Below the pieces are notes generated by a model. That model was given only the letters and a program-made list of their open reading frames with translations. It was not told the origin of the DNA and made no database searches. A stretch of 29,365 nucleotides of DNA, taken from positions 52,197 through 81,561 of the forward strand of contig CAJTMR010000017.1 of assembly GCA_910577325.1 (NCBI GenBank). Direction: 5' to 3'. This stretch comes from an uncultured Parabacteroides sp. GTDB lineage: Bacteria > Bacteroidota > Bacteroidia > Bacteroidales > Tannerellaceae. A program made the translations under genes and the position numbers. Shown piece after piece: positions 6,376 to 13,752 of the stretch (position 1 is its first letter; the number at the start of each line of letters is the position of its first letter).

Positions 6376-7653
6376 ATGGCAAACAAATGGTATCATATCT
6401 TCCTGCTTGACAAGGAAAAAGGAAAAGAAGACGCAAAACTGCGCATCCGCATACGATGGGGGAAAAATATCGTCGCTTTTAACGTTGGCTTCCGCGTCGA
6501 CGTAAGCAAATGGAGCACCGAAACCCAACGTTGCAAAAACAACACAACTCACGGCAAAAAAAAGATACAAGCATCTGTAATTAATCGCGAAATAAACAGA
6601 TACGAAACAGCAGTTGAAAACATATTCAACAAGTTCAATTTGGAAAACAAGATACCCACAAAAGAAGAGTTCAAATCTTTGTTTATAAAAGAGGTAAGAG
6701 GGGTATGCGAAAACGATGCAAACGAAGGTGGTAATATATGGTCGATATTCAATAATTTTACAAAAGAAACTGGATTCAGAAACAGTTGGTCTGCAGCCAC
6801 ATATAGAAAAATAAACACCCTAAAAAAACACCTTATGTCATTCAATAACACAATTTCTTTTGAAGACTTGACAGAATCAGGACTAAATGATTTTATGGCA
6901 TATTTAAGGGACGATATAGACCTTCGAAACAGCACGATAAAAAAACAGATAAGCTTTTTAAAATGGTTCATGAGATGGGCAACATTAAAAGGCTATAATA
7001 GCAACCGAGATTTCGAAACTTTTTCGCCAAAATTAAAAGACACGGAAAAGAAAGTAATTTTTTTAGAATGGGATGAACTTATGAAATTATATTACTTCGA
7101 ATTTACGGAAAATAAAAAATACTTGGAGCGGGTAAGGGATATATTTTGCTTTTGCTGCTTTACATCGTTAAGATACTCTGACGTTGCAAATCTCAAACGC
7201 CACAATATAATAAACGACAAAATAGTCATAACAACCGTCAAAACATCAGACACGATATCAATCGAGCTAAACGATTACTCCAGAGAGATACTCGACAAGT
7301 ACAAAAACATGAAATACCCTGAAAATAAAGCACTACCGGTATTAACAAACCAAAAAATGAACCTGTACATCAAAGAAGTAGGCTATATATGCGGAATAAA
7401 CGCCCCTGTAACTATCACGTACTACAAAGGAAACAAAAGAATAGACGAAACTTTTAAAAAATATGAACTATTAGGGACCCATTGCGGAAGACGTACATTT
7501 ATCTGCAACGCCCTAATGATGGGCATACAACTGGAAGTCGTCATGAAATGGACGGGAAATAACGATTACAAATCAATGAAACCATACATCGACATAGCCG
7601 ACTCGGCAAAACAAGAAGCAATGAAGTTATTTAATAAAAAGTCCCCAAAATAG
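6376..7653 (+). CDS. int: Tyrosine recombinase / phage integrase
   Basis: The 425-residue site-specific recombinase integrates and excises the element. It has an N-terminal arm-binding domain (about 1-95), a SAM-like core-binding domain (about 115-215, WSIFNNFTKETG to LKWFMRWATLKGY) and a C-terminal catalytic domain. The catalytic residues are visible: R266 in TSLRYSDV, probable K289 in TTVKTSD, H369 and R372 in THCGRR, W392 in KWTGN where many have His, and nucleophile Y404 in MKPYIDI. It belongs to the Bacteroidetes integrase type shared by prophages and conjugative elements. It is the last element gene before a hairpin and a chromosomal flank, so the attachment site should lie just downstream. 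Confidence 0.93.
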   Translation: MANKWYHIFLLDKEKGKEDAKLRIRIRWGKNIVAFNVGFRVDVSKWSTETQRCKNNTTHGKKKIQASVINREINRYETAVENIFNKFNLENKIPTKEEFKSLFIKEVRGVCENDANEGGNIWSIFNNFTKETGFRNSWSAATYRKINTLKKHLMSFNNTISFEDLTESGLNDFMAYLRDDIDLRNSTIKKQISFLKWFMRWATLKGYNSNRDFETFSPKLKDTEKKVIFLEWDELMKLYYFEFTENKKYLERVRDIFCFCCFTSLRYSDVANLKRHNIINDKIVITTVKTSDTISIELNDYSREILDKYKNMKYPENKALPVLTNQKMNLYIKEVGYICGINAPVTITYYKGNKRIDETFKKYELLGTHCGRRTFICNALMMGIQLEVVMKWTGNNDYKSMKPYIDIADSAKQEAMKLFNKKSPK

Positions 7654-7665
7654 TGCCCCCTAAAT

Positions 7666-7692
7666 AAAAGCCACTGATATTCAGTAGCTTTT
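7666..7692 (+). terminator. Hairpin after the integrase, possible terminator or att-proximal site
   Basis: AAAGCCACTGA (7667-7677) pairs with TCAGTAGCTTT (7681-7691) around a TAT loop with one mismatch, starting 13 bp after the integrase stop. It could terminate the integrase transcript. Because it lies at the element/chromosome boundary, it may also mark or overlap the attachment core. Confidence 0.5.
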
Positions 7693-7973
7693 GTGGAACC
7701 GGGTGTACCCACCACGGAGACCCGGGTGTGGGAGAGGTGCAGACCCGGGTCTGTGTGAGACCTTTCCGGGGATGTGGGGATGTTTATCCGCCGTGTTGGA
7801 GGTACTTTTATGCCCTGTTTTTGCATCTTTTTCGCTGATGGCTGTTTTTGGTGCGGTTGTCTTGGGTTCTTGTATAATATTGCTTATTTTACAATATTAT
7901 ACATCCTTTATAAGTAGCACTGAAATCTTGCTTTTGAGTTGGAAAAAGTAGTTTTTCAGTATGAGGTACGCTG
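7693..7973. other. Non-coding flank with GC-rich ACCCGGGT repeats
   Basis: There is no convincing gene between the integrase and the MFS gene (687 bp in all). This first part holds a GC-rich patch at about 7695-7770 with GGGTGTACCC, two direct copies of GACCCGGGT and a perfect 14-bp palindrome CAGACCCGGGTCTG (7740-7753). The base composition contrasts sharply with the AT-rich phage genes on its left. An open frame of 86 codons crosses it but shows no protein-like features in the repeat part. Confidence 0.5.
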
Positions 7974-8093
7974 TTTATTGTGACGACGACCGTCTTCGTT
8001 TCCATGATGACCGTCTTCGTTTTATATGAAGATGGACTTCGTCGCGATGAAGACGGTCTTTATTGTAACGAAGACGGTCGTCGTCACAATAAA
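7974..8093. repeat. Nested long palindrome with perfect 27-bp arms
   Basis: Bases 7974-8000 and 8067-8093 are exact reverse complements (27 of 27), built around GACGACCGTCTTCGTT. Inside, GACCGTCTTC (8009-8018) pairs with GAAGACGGTC (8049-8058), and GAAG (8028-8031) pairs with CTTC (8037-8040). The motif GACCGTCTTC thus occurs four times, two in each direction. The RNA from either strand would fold into a long rod. From about 8094 to 8340 I see nothing further except a short hairpin near the MFS stop. Confidence 0.85.
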
Positions 8094-8306
8094 GCCTCGA
8101 AATCAGTTTTGGATACTCGGGTTCGTCCCCTGACTTTTTTGCTACAAGCCATTCTCCGGTAGTTCAGGTTTTCCGAAATGTTGTTTTTTCTCTCTTTTAC
8201 TTGTCATAAAGACTGCATATATCCATTATCTGCCGACTTTGTATTTTCGATTGTCAGTAAAACTGGATTAACAGTGTAAAAAATGTCAAACCCGAATGAT
8301 CGGTAT

Positions 8307-8334
8307 TTTGGATCGAAATAGAAAAAGATCCAAA
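8307..8334 (-). terminator. Weak hairpin downstream of the MFS gene
   Basis: TTTGGATC (8307-8314) and GATCCAAA (8327-8334) form an 8-bp stem just after the leftward MFS stop codon. There is no long U tract after it, so termination would be weak or factor-assisted. Confidence 0.35.
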
Positions 8335-8340
8335 TAGGGG

Positions 8341-9543
8341 TTATTGTAAATTATGGGATAACTTGTTCCTGCGTAATGTCCCCTTTTTAACTTCTTTCCT
8401 AAACTGAAGCCCCAGAAGTATCCCTCCCGGCAGCAATATGATCCCCGCTGAAACGAGCAGGGCAACCTGGAGGGAATACATGTCATTCAGCCAACCGATA
8501 AAGGGGGCGATAGCAGCGAACATCAGGCGGATTATGAAGTTGCGGATGGAGAGCACTGTCGCCCTCATGTCGGAAAAGGTCATCTGGTTGATGTAGCCTT
8601 TGAGGATAGGAGTGGCAAACCCCCGGAAGATGTAAAAGACGAGCAGGATGGCAAGGCCGGCGTATGTCAGGTTGAAAGCGAGCGCGGCATATCCGCCGAC
8701 GATCACCGTAAGGATGAGGATTCCCATCTTACGCGGGCCGAAATAGCTGTCCACGCGGTCTGACCAGAGAGCTGCAAAACCGACAGTCAGATTCAATACG
8801 GTCCAGATGACGCCATACCAGGACACGGGAGTTTTCAGATACATCAGCACCGGCTGCACGAACCAGGCCATCGTGAGGGTTGCCGCCCCGATGATCCCGG
8901 AAAACAGAATGTTATAGCATAGTTTTTTGTTGGTGACTAATGAATATTTGATGATCCGCACAATTTCGCCAACCGGATTTTGTATTTTGTTCGAACGGTT
9001 TATCTCCTTTAGCGCGAATGCCGCAGGGATACCGGTAAAAGCAATAATCGTTTGGCTATAAAAAGGAAGCCGGAGAGAATACGCCGCCAGCAACCCGCCA
9101 AGTATGCCTGCCAAAGCTTCCGCAAAATTACCGATCATGGTGATGCGTCCTTCGTACCGCAGATATAAGTTCTCTTTTTTGTATTGTGCGGTTGTGTCGT
9201 ACAGCAAGGCCGAGTCCGCCCCGTTCACCAATGTTTGTCCCGTTCCCAATAGCACTTCGGCAAACAGGAATGCCGTAAATGTGGAGGTGAATGAGTAACA
9301 TAAATATCCGAAAAAGAACAAGATACATCCCGATATCAGACATTTGCGCCGCCCCCACACATCAGCCAAGTAGCCGGACGGAATTTCCAATGTCACTGCC
9401 GCAACCGAATAAATGCTTTTCAGGATGAAAACATCCTGTAGCCCCAGTCCGTGCTTTTCGTAGAACAGCACGATGATCGGCATGACTAAAGTGAACCATT
9501 TGGACAGTTTGATCAGGTAGAGAGCAAGTATGTTTCGTTTCAT
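8341..9543 (-). CDS. MFS transporter
   Basis: The 400-residue protein is hydrophobic throughout with about 12 predicted membrane segments. The MFS signature between TM2 and TM3 is present as GYLADVWGRRK (57-67), following LEIPS. The length and TM-loop pattern are normal for the major facilitator superfamily, and the form (early charged KLSKWFTLVMPIIVLFYEKHGL, conserved ADSALLYDT in TM4-5) resembles drug- or metabolite-export members. The substrate cannot be deduced. It is monocistronic with a palindrome in its promoter, so it is probably controlled by a dimeric regulator. Confidence 0.88.
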   Translation of the reverse strand: MKRNILALYLIKLSKWFTLVMPIIVLFYEKHGLGLQDVFILKSIYSVAAVTLEIPSGYLADVWGRRKCLISGCILFFFGYLCYSFTSTFTAFLFAEVLLGTGQTLVNGADSALLYDTTAQYKKENLYLRYEGRITMIGNFAEALAGILGGLLAAYSLRLPFYSQTIIAFTGIPAAFALKEINRSNKIQNPVGEIVRIIKYSLVTNKKLCYNILFSGIIGAATLTMAWFVQPVLMYLKTPVSWYGVIWTVLNLTVGFAALWSDRVDSYFGPRKMGILILTVIVGGYAALAFNLTYAGLAILLVFYIFRGFATPILKGYINQMTFSDMRATVLSIRNFIIRLMFAAIAPFIGWLNDMYSLQVALLVSAGIILLPGGILLGLQFRKEVKKGTLRRNKLSHNLQ

Positions 9544-9547
9544 GGTG

Positions 9548-9568
9548 CAAAAATACGGAGAATTCTCC
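9548..9568 (-). promoter_or_regulatory. MFS promoter -7 element with adjoining palindrome
   Basis: Read leftward, TATTTTTG (9555-9548) matches TAnnTTTG. GGAGAATTCTCC (9557-9568) immediately upstream is a perfect 12-bp palindrome lying between the -7 and where the -33 element would be, a classic repressor position. The -7 ends only 4 bp from the annotated ATG, so the transcript would be nearly leaderless, or another promoter is used. Confidence 0.45.
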
Positions 9569-9605
9569 TTGAATTATACCCACTCTGATATAATATCGAA
9601 TATTT

Positions 9606-9870
9606 ATGTTAGCTTTGTACCCGAGAAGGTATAAAGCATGATGCTATGAATAATCTTTCTACTCATCTTTCGGTAGTTTGGTTCCTGAAGGATGGTTGTT
9701 GGATGTTGCATTGCGGAATACAGACATCAGTATTCTTGACCGGATGTCGTTGTTGCTGACATGTTACAAGGATTGTATCGGCATTGCCTGTTCTTGATTA
9801 TACGACAGGGTATGGCGAATTGTTGAAGGAACGGCTTGCGAGGTTTTCACAAAGGCTATGAAACATTAAA
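9606..9870 (+). other. Decayed region, possible gene remnant
   Basis: There is no intact gene in 9544-9947. A TAGCTTTG -7-like element (9610-9617) precedes a stretch where short protein-like pieces occur in different frames, for example MNNLSTHLSVVWFLKDG from 9645 and GYGELLKERLARFSQRL ending at about 9861. This pattern suits a gene broken by frameshifts, but I recognise no parent family. Confidence 0.3.
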
Positions 9871-9947
9871 ATACACAATAATTATGGATATATTAAGTCT
9901 TACCAAAATAACATCATTGTTCATCCTAACTTTAATAGAAAGAGACG

Positions 9948-10223
9948 ATGGACAAAAGAAACAAATTTTGGAGACGCCAACAAATGGCTCGTGTGTTTAA
10001 AGCTCGTATGATTTTATATGCCGCTTATGGTCATTGTATCATCCGTGAAGATGGAAGTTATTATGAGCATCCGCACTGGTTTGAGTTGGCAAAAGACAAA
10101 TGGGCGCAAGTTTACAAAACCACAGGAACTCCGTGTAGTTGCTGGATGTGCAGAGGATCTGAATATGACCGCAAGGAGTATAAGAAAGAAACTTCGCGTA
10201 TTATTCGGGAATCAATGGAGTAG
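9948..10223 (+). CDS. Small conserved-looking Bacteroidales hypothetical protein with CxCxxC motif
   Basis: The 91-residue protein is basic and aromatic-rich, with a KRNKFWRRQQMARVFKAR start, a central HWFELAKDKWAQVYKTTGTPCSCWMC block and an EYDRKEYKKETSRIIRE tail. I recall small Bacteroidetes proteins with the same W/Y-rich body, PCSCxMC cysteine cluster and KKET tail, usually in multiple copies per genome and without known function. The cysteines could bind metal. It is followed by a strong hairpin, so it appears to be a stand-alone transcription unit. Confidence 0.7.
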   Translation: MDKRNKFWRRQQMARVFKARMILYAAYGHCIIREDGSYYEHPHWFELAKDKWAQVYKTTGTPCSCWMCRGSEYDRKEYKKETSRIIRESME

Positions 10224-10232
10224 TTTAATGGA

Positions 10233-10267
10233 GACTGAATCTATGTATGAATTACATAGGTTCAGTC
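10233..10267 (+). terminator. Hairpin terminator after the 91-aa gene
   Basis: GACTGAATCTATGTA (10233-10247) pairs with TACATAGGTTCAGTC (10253-10267) over 15 bp with a single G-U position and a 5-nt loop. It begins 10 bp after the stop. The following tract is weak in T residues. The rest of the gap to 10470 shows only a distant GCGTGAG/CTCACGC pair (10317-10323, 10374-10380). Confidence 0.55.
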
Positions 10268-10472
10268 CCTAATTGTCGAATAACTCTTTCTCTTTCCATA
10301 CCTTGATCTCTTGCAAGCGTGAGAAACATGGGGTTCCACAGAGGCTTACTGATTTCTTATCTGTTGCCTACACCTCACGCGGATTCTTTTTAATCTGTTT
10401 ACAGTCAAATAAATAACCTCAGACTGTATCAAAAATACACAAAATATATGAAACCTTGGCTCATTTACACAT

Positions 10473-10510
10473 TGTCCAATATTTGTACATCATTGTCAAA
10501 TAATTGGACA
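10473..10510 (+). promoter_or_regulatory. Tandem palindromic activator sites upstream of permease 1
   Basis: Two 17-bp imperfect palindromes, TGTCCAATATTTGTACA (10473-10489) and TGTCAAATAATTGGACA (10494-10510), have centres 21 bp apart (two helical turns). An almost identical pair precedes the ABC ATPase gene at 14835-14872. The layout is that of an upstream enhancer for a dimeric sigma-54 activator. Confidence 0.7.
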
Positions 10511-10565
10511 CTCTGATAGTTGGTTTAAATATTTATATGTCTGATTACTAAATAATTAATAGGAC

Positions 10566-10580
10566 TGGCATACTTTTTGA
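10566..10580 (+). promoter_or_regulatory. Sigma-54-type promoter of permease 1
   Basis: TGGCATACTTTTTGA matches the -24/-12 consensus TGGCACGnnnnTTGC with differences in the -24 flank and A instead of C at the last -12 base. It lies 53 bp after the palindromes and 62 bp before the ATG, exactly the spacing found at 14928. That shared geometry is the main support for this weaker match. Confidence 0.6.
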
Positions 10581-10627
10581 ATATATCTTGCTGTAATAGT
10601 GTAGTTAAATCAATAAAGAATATAGAT

Positions 10628-13009
10628 ATGAAAAACTTGAAGATTGCTTTCCGCTCGCTTTTTAGAAAAGGGCGGCACAATGGGATGAGGATTCTTTCGT
10701 TGGGTGTAGGTTTAGCGGTTGCGTTGATTTTGGTTGCAAAGATTTATTTCGAACAATCTTACGATCGTTTTTATCCGGATGTGGATCGGATTTACCGGTT
10801 GGTGGAAAATTTTAATATGAATGATGGTGAAACGCATGAGCATGGGGCTGTTTCAGGTGGGGTTGCACCTGGCATGCAGGCTGAAGTGCCGGGAGTGGAA
10901 GTGGCGACACGATTGACTTATTTGGAGGGTGGGGATGTTACCTTTACTACTCCGGATAAAATTCGTTATACGGCTGGTAACGTGATGTTTGGAGATACAA
11001 ATGTGTTCAAAGTCCTGTCCCGGCCGGTTTTATTCGGGGTTCCGGAGAACGTGTTGTCCCATTCGGGAGGAGCCATGATTTCTCGTTCGTTAGCTGAAAA
11101 ATTAGGGGGCATCGATCAGGTAAACGGTCTGAAGCTTGTTTTGGACAAAAATTCATGGGCGGAAATCAATGTTGAAGGTGTATTCGAAGATATCCCTGAA
11201 AATTCTCATTTACGGTATGATATATTGGTATCAATAGAAGGGCTTCCTAAGTGGAGCCGTGAAAGATGGGTGGGCAACGACCGCTATTTGACGTATGTTC
11301 GTTTGGCTCCCGGTGTTACACCCGAAAGTTTGAAGCCGGCTATACGGGATATGTTTGAGCGACATGTGGATATGGAGGAACTGAAGAAGGCCGGTATTGA
11401 ACTTGAATACGGAATGAAGCCTTTGTTGGAGATGCATGCAAAATATGAAAGCGTTGGAAATCTGGTGAAAATGCTTGCCATATTGGCGTTTGCTTTATTG
11501 TTTACGGCAGTCATGAACTATATTTTGATTTCGATTTCTTCTATTGTCAATCGGGCAAAGGAAGTGGCGGTGCGCAAATCCTATGGTGCATCTGAAAGGA
11601 ATATCCATAGCATTGTTGTTTCAGAAACATTGGTACACATGTTTTTGGCACTCTTATTGGCTGTTTTTCTGGTTTTCCTCGGACGTGATTTGATCCGGCA
11701 ATTATTGGATGTCTCGGCCGGTACTTTGTTATTTTCGGAAGGTGCTTTGTTGTTATTGATAATTTGTGTCCTTGTTTTTGGGGCAACGGCTTATGTCCCC
11801 GGCTTGTTGTTTGCCCGCATTCCGGTTGCATCGGTATTCCGTAATTTCAGAGAAAGCCGTCGCATTTGGAAGTTGGGATTATTGTTTTTGCAATTCGTCG
11901 CGGTCGGATTGCTGGTATGCTTGTTGCTTGTTGTGGGGCGTCAATACCATTTTATGATGAATGATAATCCGGGATATGCTTATGAGCGGTTGGCTTATTC
12001 GGATATTTCGGCTGTCGATTCGACAAGACGCTATAAATTGGTAGAAGAAATTCAACGTTTGGCTCCGGTGGAAATGGTGACGACCTCCTATATGTTACCG
12101 ATAGGACCGAATTTTTCAGGTAATAATATCCAGTTGCCGAATGATAACCGTAATTTGTTCAATATTATCGATCAATATTACTGTGGCAATGGTTATCTGG
12201 AAATGCTGGAAGTCCCGGTTATTGAAGGCCGTTCTTTTACGGAGAATGTCGATAACTCGGAAGAAATAATGGTGAATCGTGCTTTTGTTGAAAAAATGCA
12301 GCAGTTTGCAGACTGGTCCGATGGTGCGGTCGGTAAATATATATGGGTGTCCGAGCATAGCGGGAATGGTTCGGTGGAGTATTTTCGTATCTGTGGAGTG
12401 TTCGAAAATTATCGTATTGGCTCGCTGGTCGATTTGGATGAGCGCCCTACGGTTTTGTTCTACCGGAAACGTCCGAGTTCCATATTAGCTGTTAAGTTTA
12501 AAACATTGACGCCTGAAACTCTGATGGAAGTTCGTAGCACATTGAATACATTAGTGCCGGATCAGGATCTGCAGCTTGATGTTTATTCGGCATTGATTGA
12601 AGATGTTTACAGTGATGCGCGGAAATTTCGTGACCAGGTGATGATTGGAGGTTCTATTACTTTGATTATTGCCCTTATCGGCTTGATCGGTTATACCAAC
12701 GACGAGATAAACCGCCGGCGTAAAGAACTGGCAATCCGTAAAGTGAACGGAGCAATATTGAAGGATATCTTGTCGCTTTTCCTTGGTGATATCATGAAGA
12801 TCGCTATCCCCGCAATCCTGATAGGAAGTGTCGGTTCTTATTTCGTGGCTGAACATTGGCAACAGCAGTTTGCAGCCAAGATTCCGTTATCGTGGTGGTT
12901 GTTCTTATCAGGAGCAGCATTAGTAGTCTTGGTTATAATTGTTTGTGTTGTTTATCGCGTTTGCAGGGCAGTAAATGATGATCCGGTAAACAGCCTTAAG
13001 GCGGAATAA
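10628..13009 (+). CDS. ABC transporter permease, FtsX/MacB-like
   Basis: The 793-residue membrane protein belongs to large Bacteroidetes MacB-type permeases that work with a LolD-like ATPase. TM1 (about 21-40) is followed by a MacB-type periplasmic domain opening with YDRFYPDVDRIYRLV. A first FtsX block carries NRAKEVAVRKSYGAS, a second periplasmic domain follows, and the C-terminal FtsX block carries RRKELAIRKVNGA and ends in NDDPVNSLKAE. I chose the ATG at 10628 (MKNLKIAFRS) because that opening is usual in the family and the sigma-54-type promoter (10566-10580) would otherwise overlap the coding start. No ATPase is adjacent; the one at 14990 is the likely partner. Substrates of this family include peptides, antibiotics and lipoproteins; this one is unknown. 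Confidence 0.9.
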   Translation: MKNLKIAFRSLFRKGRHNGMRILSLGVGLAVALILVAKIYFEQSYDRFYPDVDRIYRLVENFNMNDGETHEHGAVSGGVAPGMQAEVPGVEVATRLTYLEGGDVTFTTPDKIRYTAGNVMFGDTNVFKVLSRPVLFGVPENVLSHSGGAMISRSLAEKLGGIDQVNGLKLVLDKNSWAEINVEGVFEDIPENSHLRYDILVSIEGLPKWSRERWVGNDRYLTYVRLAPGVTPESLKPAIRDMFERHVDMEELKKAGIELEYGMKPLLEMHAKYESVGNLVKMLAILAFALLFTAVMNYILISISSIVNRAKEVAVRKSYGASERNIHSIVVSETLVHMFLALLLAVFLVFLGRDLIRQLLDVSAGTLLFSEGALLLLIICVLVFGATAYVPGLLFARIPVASVFRNFRESRRIWKLGLLFLQFVAVGLLVCLLLVVGRQYHFMMNDNPGYAYERLAYSDISAVDSTRRYKLVEEIQRLAPVEMVTTSYMLPIGPNFSGNNIQLPNDNRNLFNIIDQYYCGNGYLEMLEVPVIEGRSFTENVDNSEEIMVNRAFVEKMQQFADWSDGAVGKYIWVSEHSGNGSVEYFRICGVFENYRIGSLVDLDERPTVLFYRKRPSSILAVKFKTLTPETLMEVRSTLNTLVPDQDLQLDVYSALIEDVYSDARKFRDQVMIGGSITLIIALIGLIGYTNDEINRRRKELAIRKVNGAILKDILSLFLGDIMKIAIPAILIGSVGSYFVAEHWQQQFAAKIPLSWWLFLSGAALVVLVIIVCVVYRVCRAVNDDPVNSLKAE

Positions 13010-13021
13010 GATAAAGGAAAA

Positions 13022-13153
13022 AAGATATCGTTGAACGTCTTCATCTTTATCCTGGGCGGCTTGGCGTTGCTGGCTGTGATCGGCTTCTGCGTCGTGCTTT
13101 GTTCCTGGTATGTGGCGAACGAGAATCCGGTGAAAAATATTAAATCGGAATAA
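13022..13153 (+). pseudogene. Orphan C-terminal tail of a second FtsX-like permease
   Basis: Starting 12 bp after the permease stop, an open frame without a start codon encodes KISLNVFIFILGGLALLAVIG and ends ANENPVKNIKSE followed by TAA. These 43 residues align end to end without gaps with the last 43 of the intact permease upstream (KIPLSWWLFLSGAALVVL... NDDPVNSLKAE), covering the last membrane helix and the conserved NPV tail. It is a remnant of a tandem paralogue whose 5' part has been lost. It has no independent translation signal. Confidence 0.8.
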
Positions 13154-13169
13154 TCCGGGATGTCGTTTT

Positions 13170-13208
13170 CCCGGCAGGTGAATCAAAATGCCTGCCGGGT
13201 ATTTTTTT
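13170..13208 (+). terminator. Strong rho-independent terminator
   Basis: CCCGGCAGG (13170-13178) pairs perfectly with CCTGCCGGG (13191-13199), followed by TATTTTTTT. It closes the permease transcription unit, including the remnant tail, and insulates the sigma-factor operon that follows. Confidence 0.9.
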
Positions 13209-13221
13209 CAATAAATCATGT

Positions 13222-13229
13222 TACGTTTG
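13222..13229 (+). promoter_or_regulatory. -7 promoter element of the ECF sigma operon
   Basis: TACGTTTG matches TAnnTTTG and lies 28 bp before the preferred ATG at 13257, right after the terminator. This placement supports the downstream start rather than the ATG at 13218, which would lie upstream of the predicted transcript start. Confidence 0.5.
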
Positions 13230-13256
13230 TTTGCGTGGCGTGTCTCTTTAAATAGA

Positions 13257-13748
13257 ATGGAACAAGAACAGTTTAAAATAGAAGTCGTACCGCTCAGGGG
13301 AAAGTTGTCGGGATGTGCCCGCCGCTTGTTGGATGACCCGCAGGATGTGGAGGATGTCGTACAGGAGGTTTTCCTGAAGATGTGGTATATCCGCGATGAA
13401 CTGGAACGCTACGACAGCGTGGAGGCACTTGCCGTACAGATCACGAAACATCTTTGCCTGAACCGTCTCCGGGCGTTCCAGCACAGACCGGAACAGTTGC
13501 CCGGCCCGGCGATGCTTGCGGCAGACGGTGATCCGTATGTCATGTTGGAGCAGAAAGACAGTGTCAGCCAGGTGATGCATATCATGGAACAGCTTCCCGG
13601 CCTCCAGCAGACGATACTTCGGATGAAGCATATTGATGGCTTCGAAGTGAAGGAGATTGCAGAATTGACCGGCAGTACGCCTGAAGCTGTCCGAGTGAAT
13701 CTCTCGCGTGCACGTAAAAAAGTCAGGGACCTATTCTTAAAAATGTAA
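13257..13748 (+). CDS. ECF-type RNA polymerase sigma factor (sigma-70 family)
   Basis: The 163-residue protein has sigma region 2 with DDPQDVEDVVQEVFLKMWY (26-44) and region 4 with LPGLQQTILRMKHIDGFEVKEIAELTGSTPEAVRVNLSRARKKV (113-156), including a clear helix-turn-helix. Regions 1 and 3 are missing, as expected for ECF factors. The start at MEQEQFKIEV fits the family N-terminus and the -7 element upstream. The next gene begins 4 bp after its stop and encodes a membrane protein placed like an anti-sigma factor. The likely role is directing polymerase to an envelope-response regulon; the inducing signal is unknown. Confidence 0.92.
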   Translation: MEQEQFKIEVVPLRGKLSGCARRLLDDPQDVEDVVQEVFLKMWYIRDELERYDSVEALAVQITKHLCLNRLRAFQHRPEQLPGPAMLAADGDPYVMLEQKDSVSQVMHIMEQLPGLQQTILRMKHIDGFEVKEIAELTGSTPEAVRVNLSRARKKVRDLFLKM

Positions 13749-13752
13749 CAAG

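Noticed and set aside
7666..7730. Possible tRNA 3' end as the phage target
   Set aside because: No T-loop GTTCGA motif or acceptor partner can be found on either strand.
7691..7951. 86-codon rightward frame after the integrase
   Set aside because: It runs through GC-rich repeats and a palindrome, and has no family features or translation signal.
7980..8162. 60-codon rightward frame over the nested palindrome
   Set aside because: Its apparent peptide repeats follow from the DNA palindrome; a structural or RNA role is more likely.
10577..10627. 17-codon N-terminal extension of the first permease
   Set aside because: It starts inside the sigma-54-type promoter, and the downstream ATG gives the normal family N-terminus.
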